Below are positions 1-6,208 of a stretch of 34,191 bases of DNA, piece by piece. The position numbers and the translations under genes were made by a program. The DNA lies in the NCBI GenBank assembly GCA_017398825.1, contig JAFQEV010000029.1, forward strand, positions 1 through 34,191, in the 5' to 3' direction. Each line of letters starts with the position of its first letter. Within the stretch, counting starts at the first letter, position 1. The notes under the pieces were generated by a model. It had not been told where the DNA came from. It worked only from the letters and a program-made list of their open reading frames with translations, and ran no database searches. Source of the DNA: Clostridia bacterium. Lineage in GTDB: Bacteria; Bacillota; Clostridia; Christensenellales; Borkfalkiaceae.

Positions 1-477
1 GCGGTTATAAAACTCCCTGATTTATCCGTAAAAGCACCCGCTAAAAACGCTATTATACTCGATGGTATTCAAGACCCTGGCAATATGGGAACAATCGTTC
101 GTACCGCGATTGCGTGTGGGTATGAAGATATCTATCTTTTATCGTGCGTTGACCCCTTTTCGCCAAAGGCGGTGAGGTCGTCGATGAGCGGAGTTTACTT
201 TGCTAAATTTCATAAGTGCGACTATAGCGAATTGTTTAACGCTATTGAAAAACTTGAACTTATAGTTGCTGATTTCGGTGGTGAAAATTTGTTTAACTAC
301 AAGCCACAAAAGGCGTTCGCCGTAGCAATCGGAAACGAGGGTAACGGGATATCCGAAACGCTTAAAAGCAGGGCAAACACAGTTCTTACTATCCCTATGG
401 ATAGTAAAATTGAGAGCTTGAACGCATCGGTTGCGTCCGCGCTTATGATGTATGAATTAAATCGTAATATGAAATAA
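1..477 (+). CDS. SpoU/TrmH-family RNA 2'-O-methyltransferase (3' part)
   Basis: The reading frame is open from the first base, so the gene starts upstream of the window; only the C-terminal catalytic domain (about 158 codons) is visible. It shows the three SPOUT motifs: LDGIQDPGNMGTIVRTA (motif 1), AVAIGNEGNGIS (motif 2) and IPMDSKIESLNASVASALM (motif 3). These form the knotted S-adenosylmethionine site of enzymes that methylate a ribose 2'-OH in rRNA or tRNA. An internal ATG at 85 lies inside motif 1 and cannot be the true start. yebC begins 28 bases after the stop, so the two are probably co-transcribed. The exact RNA target (RlmB-like, TsnR-like or other) cannot be told from this part; the family assignment is secure. 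Confidence 0.93.
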   Translation, partial: AVIKLPDLSVKAPAKNAIILDGIQDPGNMGTIVRTAIACGYEDIYLLSCVDPFSPKAVRSSMSGVYFAKFHKCDYSELFNAIEKLELIVADFGGENLFNYKPQKAFAVAIGNEGNGISETLKSRANTVLTIPMDSKIESLNASVASALMMYELNRNMK

Positions 478-505
478 CGCTTAAATAAGTATTAAGGAGA
501 AATTT

Positions 506-1246
506 ATGTCAGGACACAGTAAGTGGGCAAACATTAAAAATAAAAAGGCAAAAACCGATGCTGCAAAGGGCAAGATTTTCACTAAGCTTGGTAGAGAGCT
601 TGCAGTTGCTGCAAAGGCTGGTGCAGATCCTAGCACTAACAGCAAACTTGCGGACGTTATTGCGAAAGCAAAAGCTGCAAACATGCCTAACGATAACATT
701 ACGAGAAGTATTAAAAAAGCTGCAGGTGAGCTCGGCAACGTAAACTACGAAGTTAAGATCTACGAGGGTTACGGTATCGGCGGTAGTGCGGTTATCGTAT
801 CCACGCTTACCGATAACGTTAATAGAACAGTAGGTGAGGTAAGGCATCTTTTCGACAAGTTCGGTGGTAATATGGGAACTACGGGTTCGGTATCGTACAT
901 GTTTGAGAACATGGGCGTAGTAGTTATTGAAAGAAGTGTTGACCTTGATGAAGATACCGTTATGGAAATGGCTCTTGACGCGGGCGCTGACGACGTTATT
1001 ACTGAAGACGATGCGTTCGAAATTAGAACCTCTCCCGCAAACTTTTCATCGGTTAGAAAGTACTTTGAAGAAAAGGGCGTCGAACTTATCGAGGCTGACG
1101 TTATGATGGTTCCTAACGACAAGATTACTTTAAACGACGACCAGCTTATCTCTTTCAATAAGATGATAGACGCGTTAGAGGATAACGATGACGTTCAGAA
1201 CGTTTATCACAACGTTATTCTTCCTGAGGAAGAGGACGACGAATAA
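506..1246 (+). CDS. yebC: YebC/PmpR-family protein
   Basis: This 246-residue protein has the full family length and the hallmark N-terminus MSGHSKWANIKNKKAKTDAA, followed by MPNDNITRSIKKA, YEGYGIGGSAVIV and DNVNRTVGEVRHLFDKFGG. YebC proteins were first described as transcriptional regulators; more recent work on the family links members to translation through difficult peptide sequences. Which role applies here is not visible. The start is set by AAGGAG 8 bases before ATG 506. The C-terminus is acidic (LPEEEDDE). It follows the RNA methyltransferase closely, and its transcript probably continues through the structured element at 1255-1369 to the terminator at 1390-1421. Confidence 0.96.
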   Translation: MSGHSKWANIKNKKAKTDAAKGKIFTKLGRELAVAAKAGADPSTNSKLADVIAKAKAANMPNDNITRSIKKAAGELGNVNYEVKIYEGYGIGGSAVIVSTLTDNVNRTVGEVRHLFDKFGGNMGTTGSVSYMFENMGVVVIERSVDLDEDTVMEMALDAGADDVITEDDAFEIRTSPANFSSVRKYFEEKGVELIEADVMMVPNDKITLNDDQLISFNKMIDALEDNDDVQNVYHNVILPEEEDDE

Positions 1247-1254
1247 TTTTAATC

Positions 1255-1369
1255 CGTTATTTGCGTCGCATAAGTGCGTTACTGCCGATAACTCGTGACC
1301 GTAACGACCATACAGGTCAATTACGCCCAACGAGGTTATCGCCGAGCCTTCTTCTGCTCGCAACTAACG
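1255..1369 (+). ncRNA. Candidate structured RNA element, copy A
   Basis: The element lies between yebC and its terminator. A closing stem pairs 1255-1265 (CGTTATTTGCG) with 1359-1369 (CGCAACTAACG): ten pairs around one T·C mismatch. Inside are a hairpin 1267-1270/1275-1278, a helix 1287-1295/1331-1340 (GATAACTCG with CGAGGTTATC, one bulged G), and a nested hairpin CGTAA(1300-1304)/TTACG(1321-1325) plus GACC(1306-1309)/GGTC(1315-1318). The blocks TTACTG, GACCATACAGGTCAAT and TCGCCGAGCCTT recur in copy B at 16565-16691. The pairings were found by eye, not by a folding program. It resembles no Rfam family that I recognise. Confidence 0.55.
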
Positions 1370-1370
1370 T

Positions 1371-1384
1371 CTTAAACGTTTAAG
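1371..1384. repeat. Perfect 14-bp palindrome CTTAAACGTTTAAG
   Basis: A perfect self-complementary 14-mer sits between structured element A and the terminator at 1390. It could be a protein-binding site or the end of the RNA element. I see no second copy near element B, so its link to the element is uncertain. Confidence 0.4.
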
Positions 1385-1389
1385 AAATG

Positions 1390-1421
1390 AAAAAACAAGG
1401 CGTTATTGCCTTGTTTTTTTT
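1390..1421 (+). terminator. Rho-independent terminator after yebC and element A
   Basis: The stem AACAAGGC / GCCTTGTT has a GTTATT loop, with an A-run before it and eight Ts after it. It ends the yebC transcript or a separate RNA covering element A. Confidence 0.88.
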
Positions 1422-1557
1422 AATTAGTAATTTACGTATTATGCGTCGTTTTTTGCGGTTTTTTGACGCCTCTATAACTACCGATGGCTATCTTGGCGTT
1501 AAAAATCTTGTGTTCCGCCTAACTTGTATATAACTACGTAAAATTTTTTTAAAAACT

Positions 1558-1587
1558 TTGTATAAAATAGTTTAATCGGGTTATACT
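1558..1587 (+). promoter_or_regulatory. Promoter for the candidate RNA at 1593-1800
   Basis: TTGTAT (1558-1563) and TATACT (1582-1587) are separated by 18 bp. The predicted start is near 1594, in a stretch without genes. The next strong signal downstream is the terminator at 1761-1799, giving a transcript of about 205 nt. Confidence 0.55.
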
Positions 1588-1592
1588 ATGAT

Positions 1593-1800
1593 TGTAACGA
1601 CGAAACCTAAAAGTTTTACGAGAGTGATTTGATTTAAGGTTTATTTGAGCAAATTGTTATACAGAGTATAATTTTATTTGTTTACGCGTTACTGATAATA
1701 GCGAAGTTTTTTATATGGAAATAGGTCTTATTCTGTTTCCGAAGATGAAAAACGGAGCAGAAGAGGCCGTTTTATTTCTATATAAAGCGGTCTTTTTTAT
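1593..1800 (+). ncRNA. Candidate small RNA or attenuated leader
   Basis: The gene-free interval 1422-1924 holds this promoter-to-terminator unit. Visible pairings are AAACCT (1603-1608) with AGGTTT (1637-1642), CAAAT…TTATAC-AGA-GTATAA…ATTTG (1650-1680), GGAAA/TTTCC around 1718-1740 competing with CTGTTTCCG/CGGAGCAG (about 1733-1760), and a final 15-bp terminator stem. No ORF with a ribosome binding site was seen. I checked by eye for T-box, TPP, cobalamin, c-di-GMP, 6S and SRP signatures and found none. A separate promoter for the protease lies downstream of the terminator, which favours an independent RNA over a leader. The interval 1422-1557 holds nothing I can identify. Confidence 0.4.
1761..1799 (+). 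terminator. Strong intrinsic terminator of the 1593-1800 unit
   Basis: AAGAGGCCGTTTTAT (1761-1775) pairs with ATAAAGCGGTCTTTTTT (1782-1798), about 15 pairs including G·U, with a six-base loop and a U-run. Confidence 0.85.
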
Positions 1801-1818
1801 GAAAAAAATTTCACATGC

Positions 1819-1847
1819 TTGCCATATTTTAAACAATGGTGTAAAAT
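1819..1847 (+). promoter_or_regulatory. Promoter of the HtrA-like protease gene
   Basis: TTGCCA (1819-1824) and TAAAAT (1842-1847) are exactly 17 bp apart. The start near 1854 gives a leader of about 70 nt before the AGGAG at 1915 and the ATG at 1925. Confidence 0.65.
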
Positions 1848-1924
1848 AAAATAGAAATAGAGATAATCTAATACTAATAAGTTATATATTATAACTTTTG
1901 GTTTTTGCTAATTTTAGGAGATTT

Positions 1925-3163
1925 ATGAAGAAAAAATTATTATCTTTAATAGTTGCATTAGTTGCTATGCTTTCTTTAACGGCGTGCGTGGTAACCCCTG
2001 CTGATAGTAATGGCAATGGTAATACCGAGGTTAGCGGTAACGTTTACAAGTATGACGTTTCAGTTCAAACGTCTACCCAAGCACCCGTTTACACCTCACT
2101 CGTTGATATGCTTGACGCGGTTAGACCTTCCGTCGTTGAAGTATACACTCAAAGTGATATAGCTCAAGGCACGGGCGCAGGTAGCGGTATTATCCTCTCA
2201 GTAACCGGTACGGATACCGACGTGTTTACCGATGATTATTATTTTGTTTTAACCTGCCATCACGTTATCGATGCCGGCGATAAATATCTAGTTAAAGATA
2301 TAAACGGAAATGAATATAATGCAAGCTTAATCGGCGGTGACCCCGATTCCGATATAGCGGTTCTCCGTTTACAGCCGTCGGCAGAGGGGTATACGAAAGA
2401 TACCGTAAAACTTGCCGTTGCAGTTCGCAGGGATATAAACGTTCAAGCTCCCTTAAAGGTGGGTGAAGAGGTGGTTGCAATCGGTAACCCCTTAGGCACT
2501 TTGGGTGGAACGGTAACGAAAGGCATCATCTCTTCCGTTGAGAGAACGGTTAGCGTTGAAGATATAGGCGATATGAACCTTATCCAAACCGATTGTTCTA
2601 TAAACGGCGGAAATTCGGGCGGTGGACTTTTCGACACGCAAGGTAACCTTCTCGGTGTGGTAAACGCCGGTTATAGCGGTCTTCAAGGGCTTAATTTCGC
2701 TATTCCCGTTGACGACGCGTTTGAAATTTATTCAAACTTGATGGAAACTTATTTCTACACTTCCGATAAAGTTTACAACTACGGCTACGTTGAGGGTAGA
2801 GCGAGAGCGTGCGCTGAAAACAACTATGCGCTTTCATTTGGTTCTGAAATTGCAATAGCAGATTACAGCTATAATTTCCGCACTTATCCCGCGTGTGTAA
2901 TGGCGGTAAAAGCTGGTAGCGTATATTCCGATTTTGAAGAGTTTGACTTGATTAAATCGGTAACCTATAAGAATAACACCTATACCGTTACTAACTCCCT
3001 ATACAATCCCGCCTCCGATTTAGTTGCTTACTTGAACGGGCTTGATTTAACCGTTGGCGATACTATTACCTTTACGGTACTTAGAGGAAATACCACCAAG
3101 ACTATAACCGTAACTTATAAACAGTTTATCTACGGTGATACGGGCTACACCTTAGCTGAGTAA
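1925..3163 (+). CDS. HtrA-like trypsin-family serine protease, lipoprotein
   Basis: The start is ATG 1925, with AGGAG six bases upstream; an in-frame TTG at 1898 lacks a site. The 412-residue product opens with a lipoprotein signal (KKKLL, hydrophobic run, lipobox LTAC, Cys21), so it should be anchored outside the membrane. The catalytic triad is visible: His113 (TCHHVID), Asp143 (DSDIAVL) and Ser231 (GNSGGG). The region around residues 320-400 has the spacing of a weak PDZ domain (…LNGLDLTVGDTITFTVLRG…), the normal C-terminal partner in HtrA/DegP proteases of envelope quality control. It is a single-gene transcript with its own promoter and terminator. The usual transmembrane anchor of Gram-positive HtrA is replaced here by a lipid anchor. 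The protease call is secure; the substrate is unknown. Confidence 0.93.
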   Translation: MKKKLLSLIVALVAMLSLTACVVTPADSNGNGNTEVSGNVYKYDVSVQTSTQAPVYTSLVDMLDAVRPSVVEVYTQSDIAQGTGAGSGIILSVTGTDTDVFTDDYYFVLTCHHVIDAGDKYLVKDINGNEYNASLIGGDPDSDIAVLRLQPSAEGYTKDTVKLAVAVRRDINVQAPLKVGEEVVAIGNPLGTLGGTVTKGIISSVERTVSVEDIGDMNLIQTDCSINGGNSGGGLFDTQGNLLGVVNAGYSGLQGLNFAIPVDDAFEIYSNLMETYFYTSDKVYNYGYVEGRARACAENNYALSFGSEIAIADYSYNFRTYPACVMAVKAGSVYSDFEEFDLIKSVTYKNNTYTVTNSLYNPASDLVAYLNGLDLTVGDTITFTVLRGNTTKTITVTYKQFIYGDTGYTLAE

Positions 3164-3174
3164 AACTACAAACT

Positions 3175-3205
3175 AAAAGCGAGAACATGCGTTCTCGCTT
3201 TTTTT
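3175..3205. terminator. Bidirectional terminator between convergent genes
   Basis: AAAAGCGAGAAC / GTTCTCGCTTTT with an ATGC loop is followed by Ts on the + strand and by TTTT on the - strand. It serves both the protease gene and the convergent acyltransferase gene. Confidence 0.88.
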
Positions 3206-3209
3206 ATGC

Positions 3210-4487
3210 TTATTTTTCAAATTTGAAATCTTGCCACTTTCCGCCGTGTAGCCTATGGAGTTCCTCGGTTATTAAGAAGAACTTCTCAACGCATCTCGTT
3301 TCAGGGTAGAATTCGTAGAATTTGCCGTCCAAAAAGGTGTAAAACCTTGAAACGTCAGTACACATGCCATAGGTGGGCAAATCTTTGATGGGTATTGAGA
3401 ATACGAAAGGTTTTTTATTGTTTTCGCCTCTAAAGGTAAGCCCGGTGTGGTCTATAGTTAAAACGCCCTCTCCGGTTATCTCGCTCGTCTTTAACTTTTT
3501 AAGGGGTTTAAAATCGGGTAGTGTGCCAAGCTTTACTTTTGCGGAGAAGGTAAAATCTTTATTTTTTACCATCTTTTTAACGAGATCACGTTCCATTTTA
3601 AACCAGTCGCTTTGAGTTTCGGGGATAACGCAGTTTTCGTCAAGAGGGGTAAGCGAATACGTTTCGTCTACGGTAGCGCCGTTTCCACAGTCGGTACACC
3701 AAATTGCGTTGCCCTTGGATACCATAGAGTGTTGGCTGTTACACTTGGGGCACCAAAAGAGCACGTCGCTAAGCCCGTCGGCTGCGAGGCCGTTCGTTTT
3801 ATAGGTGTAACGGTAAAGTTTATTCCACTTATAATCGTCGTGATACAACTTTTCGTTCATTATATCTTCGATTTGCTCGGGAGTAAGCGTTTCTAATTCT
3901 TCAGGTGTGAACATTTTATCAATAACTACCTCGATGTGACCGGGGTATTCGTTATTAGTGTGCTTAGGGAAGGATAAGAAACCGCCTTTTATTACCGAGT
4001 AATAAACGGGAACTTTAAAGTGTTTTATAAACTTGCCCGTACCGATTGCAACGGGTTGGTTCATGCCTGCAATAGAATTCATGCCCTCGGGGAAAATCAA
4101 GATGTTTCCACCGCCTTTTATAATCCTTGAAATTTCTTTCATAGCATAGATATCGGGTGTGAAATTCTTTTTGGGGATAACTTGGAGTAAGGAGAAAATT
4201 CCCTTTAAGTGCGAGCGGTAAAACTCGTTATAGCCCGCAACGTAGTTATATACGTTTGGGAGCAGGGGAATACCCGTAAATATGTAGTCGTTACGAGAGG
4301 CGTGATTACTGATAAAAATATGCGACCCCGTCTCTTTTCTCGGGTCAGCTTTATAGGTAACGGAAACGCCGTATTTTTTAAAGAATAAAATTTTCCAAAT
4401 TTTAGCCAAAAATTTATATAAAAACGCAGGAGGGTTTTTAATTTTTTTAGCGTATAATTTTTGTTCGTTAGTAAGATGCTTTTTCAT
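3210..4487 (-). CDS. 1-acylglycerol-3-phosphate acyltransferase-like protein with zinc ribbon
   Basis: The N-terminal half is a PlsC-type acyltransferase domain with the catalytic NHxxxxD motif (NHASRND, residues 61-67) and the acceptor motif FPEG (132-135). Enzymes of this family add an acyl chain to lysophosphatidic acid or related acceptors at the membrane. Unusually for a protein of 425 residues, the domain is followed by a four-Cys zinc ribbon (CPKC at 246-249, CTDC at 264-267) and then by about 155 residues of predicted beta-rich sequence with no motif I recognise. PlsC enzymes are usually about 200-250 residues. The promoter is so close to the ATG that the mRNA may be leaderless, and no ribosome binding site is seen. 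The acyltransferase fold is well supported; the true acceptor is unknown. Confidence 0.85.
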   Translation of the reverse strand: MKKHLTNEQKLYAKKIKNPPAFLYKFLAKIWKILFFKKYGVSVTYKADPRKETGSHIFISNHASRNDYIFTGIPLLPNVYNYVAGYNEFYRSHLKGIFSLLQVIPKKNFTPDIYAMKEISRIIKGGGNILIFPEGMNSIAGMNQPVAIGTGKFIKHFKVPVYYSVIKGGFLSFPKHTNNEYPGHIEVVIDKMFTPEELETLTPEQIEDIMNEKLYHDDYKWNKLYRYTYKTNGLAADGLSDVLFWCPKCNSQHSMVSKGNAIWCTDCGNGATVDETYSLTPLDENCVIPETQSDWFKMERDLVKKMVKNKDFTFSAKVKLGTLPDFKPLKKLKTSEITGEGVLTIDHTGLTFRGENNKKPFVFSIPIKDLPTYGMCTDVSRFYTFLDGKFYEFYPETRCVEKFFLITEELHRLHGGKWQDFKFEK

Positions 4488-4493
4488 AATAAA

Positions 4494-4525
4494 ATTATAC
4501 TACCATATTTTTAAATTTAAGTCAA
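4494..4525 (-). promoter_or_regulatory. Promoter of the acyltransferase gene, probably giving leaderless mRNA
   Basis: On the - strand, TTGACT (4525-4520) is followed 17 bp later by TAGTAT, which overlaps TATAAT (4499-4494; 20-bp spacing). The ATG lies only six bases beyond TATAAT, so transcription should start at or just before the start codon. Confidence 0.65.
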
Positions 4526-4590
4526 TAACGTGGCAAAATTTTACGCTGTTGCATATATTAGAGTGAACAGGTTAATACAAGGAGGCAAAA

Positions 4591-5238
4591 ATGTCATTTT
4601 TCTCTAATTGTCCAACGGATAGATGTCCGGGAAGACTAAGTGGTAATCCCATAAGCGGACTGTGCGATAAAGTTTGTATTCAGGTAAAAAAGGTTTTCGA
4701 CGCGTGCATCAGGCAAGCTCAAGAAGACAACGTAACCGTAACTTTAACCAGCCTAACGCCCGCTAATCCTACATATCCCTTAACTTTTGTCAGCGCGCGC
4801 AACGTTTCAACGGTTGCGGAAATTACCTCGTTGCAGGTTGATCCGCTCCCTGATAGACCAAACCTTAGCAGGGTTCAAGTAACCTATAACGTTCCCGTAG
4901 AGGTTTTATATACCGACGCGAACGGCGTTGAAGGTAAGGGCAATGCAACCATAAGTTTATCGCAGGACGTAATTTTGCACGTTCCTGCACCGTCAATTAT
5001 GCCGTACGAGGTGGAGGCAATCGTTTCCGTTGTGTCCCCCGAGGGAACTTACGTGAGCGAGAACACGTTTAACGTTACTTTCTGCACTACGAGCATTATT
5101 AAAATCGTAATGACCGTTGAACTTTTAATTCCTTCATACGGCTACGCAACTATTCCGCCGTGCCAAGAATACACTCAAGAGGTATGCTCGGGGTTCTTTG
5201 AATTGCCCCTCTTTCCCGACGGAGAAGTAAATTTCTAA
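4591..5238 (+). CDS. Cys-rich protein of unknown function
   Basis: A strong AAGGAGG precedes ATG 4591. The 215-residue product has no signal peptide or membrane segment. The N-terminus carries four cysteines in 24 residues (CPTDRC…LCDKVC), then an amphipathic segment (IQVKKVFDACIRQAQ). The middle is rich in beta-prone residues (Val, Thr, Ser, Pro) and resembles a beta-sandwich such as a spore-surface or secreted domain. The C-terminus has two more cysteines (PPCQEYTQEVCSG). I do not recognise the family. A spore-coat role is only a guess from the composition and the spore-forming context; CATATATTA at 4552-4560 resembles a late sporulation sigma-factor -10, but no matching -35 was found. It forms a single-gene unit ending in a terminator. 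Confidence 0.8.
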   Translation: MSFFSNCPTDRCPGRLSGNPISGLCDKVCIQVKKVFDACIRQAQEDNVTVTLTSLTPANPTYPLTFVSARNVSTVAEITSLQVDPLPDRPNLSRVQVTYNVPVEVLYTDANGVEGKGNATISLSQDVILHVPAPSIMPYEVEAIVSVVSPEGTYVSENTFNVTFCTTSIIKIVMTVELLIPSYGYATIPPCQEYTQEVCSGFFELPLFPDGEVNF

Positions 5239-5241
5239 CTT

Positions 5242-5271
5242 AAAAAGCGTGTTTATAAACACGCTTTTTTT
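5242..5271 (+). terminator. Terminator after the Cys-rich gene
   Basis: AAAAAGCGTGTTTATAAACACGCTTTTTTT is a perfect hairpin of about ten pairs plus a U-run. Confidence 0.88.
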
Positions 5272-5286
5272 ATTGCTATAAAAAAG

Positions 5287-5315
5287 TTGCGTTTAAAAAA
5301 TCATAGTGCTATAAT
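5287..5315 (+). promoter_or_regulatory. Promoter upstream of the metallophosphoesterase gene
   Basis: TTGCGT (5287-5292) and TATAAT (5310-5315) are 17 bp apart. The leader to ATG 5512 is about 190 nt and full of GCAAAA/TTTTGC repeats. A second copy of the -10 region occurs at 5456-5461 but has a poor -35 (CAAAAG). Confidence 0.65.
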
Positions 5316-5495
5316 ATAAGAAGTTAAAATTTGCTTGCAAAGATTTACAACTTCGCAATATTTCAAACCTGAAGTATAAAAACCCAAGTTTTTAGAGCAA
5401 AACTTTAGTTTTGCAAAAGATTTTGCGATTAGCAAAAGATTTACTTCTTATAGTTTATAATATAAGAAATTAAAAATTTGCACTTGCAAAAGGTT
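5310..5495 (+). repeat. Duplicated promoter-proximal sequence and GCAAAA/TTTTGC inverted-repeat cluster
   Basis: TATAATATAAGAAGTTAAAA at 5310 is repeated at 5456 with one base changed; both copies are followed by TTTGC and TTGCAAA. Between them alternate GCAAAAC(5397)-TTTA-GTTTTGC(5408), then AAAAGATTTTGC-GATTA-GCAAAAG, so neighbouring arms can pair in more than one way. There is no ORF. It could be a leader switch or a decayed duplication. Confidence 0.5.
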
Positions 5496-5511
5496 TAATT
5501 TTAAGGTTTAT

Positions 5512-6207
5512 ATGAAGGTTTATGCAATAAGTGACCTCCACTTATCGCTTTCGGGCGAAAAGCCGATGGATATCTTCGGCGATAAGTGGGAAGGTTATCT
5601 TGACAAAATTAAAAAGGACTGGGAGGAAAAGGTTTCCGAGGAAGACGTGGTGCTCATTTGCGGTGATATAAGCTGGGCTATGAAACTCGACGGGGCGCTT
5701 GAAGATTTAAAGTGGTTCGAAGGGCTTAAGGGCAAGAAGGTTATCATTCGCGGAAATCACGATTACTGGTGGCAGGGCATTACTCGCATAAGAGAAAAGC
5801 TTCCTGACGGTGTTTACGCGTTGCAAAACGACAGTGTGAAGATAGGAAACGTAGTCTTTTGCGGTTCGAGGGGTTGGGCTGTTGAGGGTTCGCCCGATTT
5901 TGACGAGCATGACCGCCATATTTACGAGCGCGAGGCGGAGCGCTTTAAGCTTGCTCTTTTCTCAGCAAAAAAACTAATGGAAGAGGGTGATAAGCTCGTT
6001 TGCCTTATCCATTATCCCCCTTTTAACGTAAGGAGAGAGCAATCTCTTTTTACTGACCTGTTTGAAACAAACGAGGTTGACAAAGTGGTGTACGGGCACT
6101 TGCACGGCAAAGGCGTAGTGCCATACTACAGGCTCAATATCAACGGAGTTGAATATATATTGTCTTCTTGCGACCAAGTCGACAATAAACTTGTGGAGGT
6201 ACTCTAA
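5512..6207 (+). CDS. Calcineurin-like metallophosphoesterase
   Basis: The 231-residue single-domain protein carries all five metal motifs of the family: DLH (Asp8, His10), CGDISW, RGNHDYWW, a lone histidine in CLIHYPP and GHLHGKG near the C-terminus. These bind two metal ions and hydrolyse phosphoesters; the length fits the small cytoplasmic COG1768-like group. The substrate is unknown. The start at ATG 5512 has AAGG upstream. The stop is one base before the start of the EIIC-like gene, whose ribosome binding site lies inside this gene, so the two are probably translationally coupled. Confidence 0.9.
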   Translation: MKVYAISDLHLSLSGEKPMDIFGDKWEGYLDKIKKDWEEKVSEEDVVLICGDISWAMKLDGALEDLKWFEGLKGKKVIIRGNHDYWWQGITRIREKLPDGVYALQNDSVKIGNVVFCGSRGWAVEGSPDFDEHDRHIYEREAERFKLALFSAKKLMEEGDKLVCLIHYPPFNVRREQSLFTDLFETNEVDKVVYGHLHGKGVVPYYRLNINGVEYILSSCDQVDNKLVEVL

Positions 6208-6208
6208 T

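Noticed and set aside
769-1158. 129-codon open frame on the - strand within yebC
   Set aside because: It is a Ser/Thr-rich mirror frame of a well-supported gene.
1686-1710. Possible third copy of the structured element (GCGTTACTGATAATAGCG)
   Set aside because: Only GCGTTACTG and a short ATAA match; the GGTCAAT hairpin and TCGCCGAGCCTT core are absent.
5456-5461. Second TATAAT upstream of the phosphoesterase as a full promoter
   Set aside because: The -35 position reads CAAAAG, so it is treated as part of a duplicated segment only.
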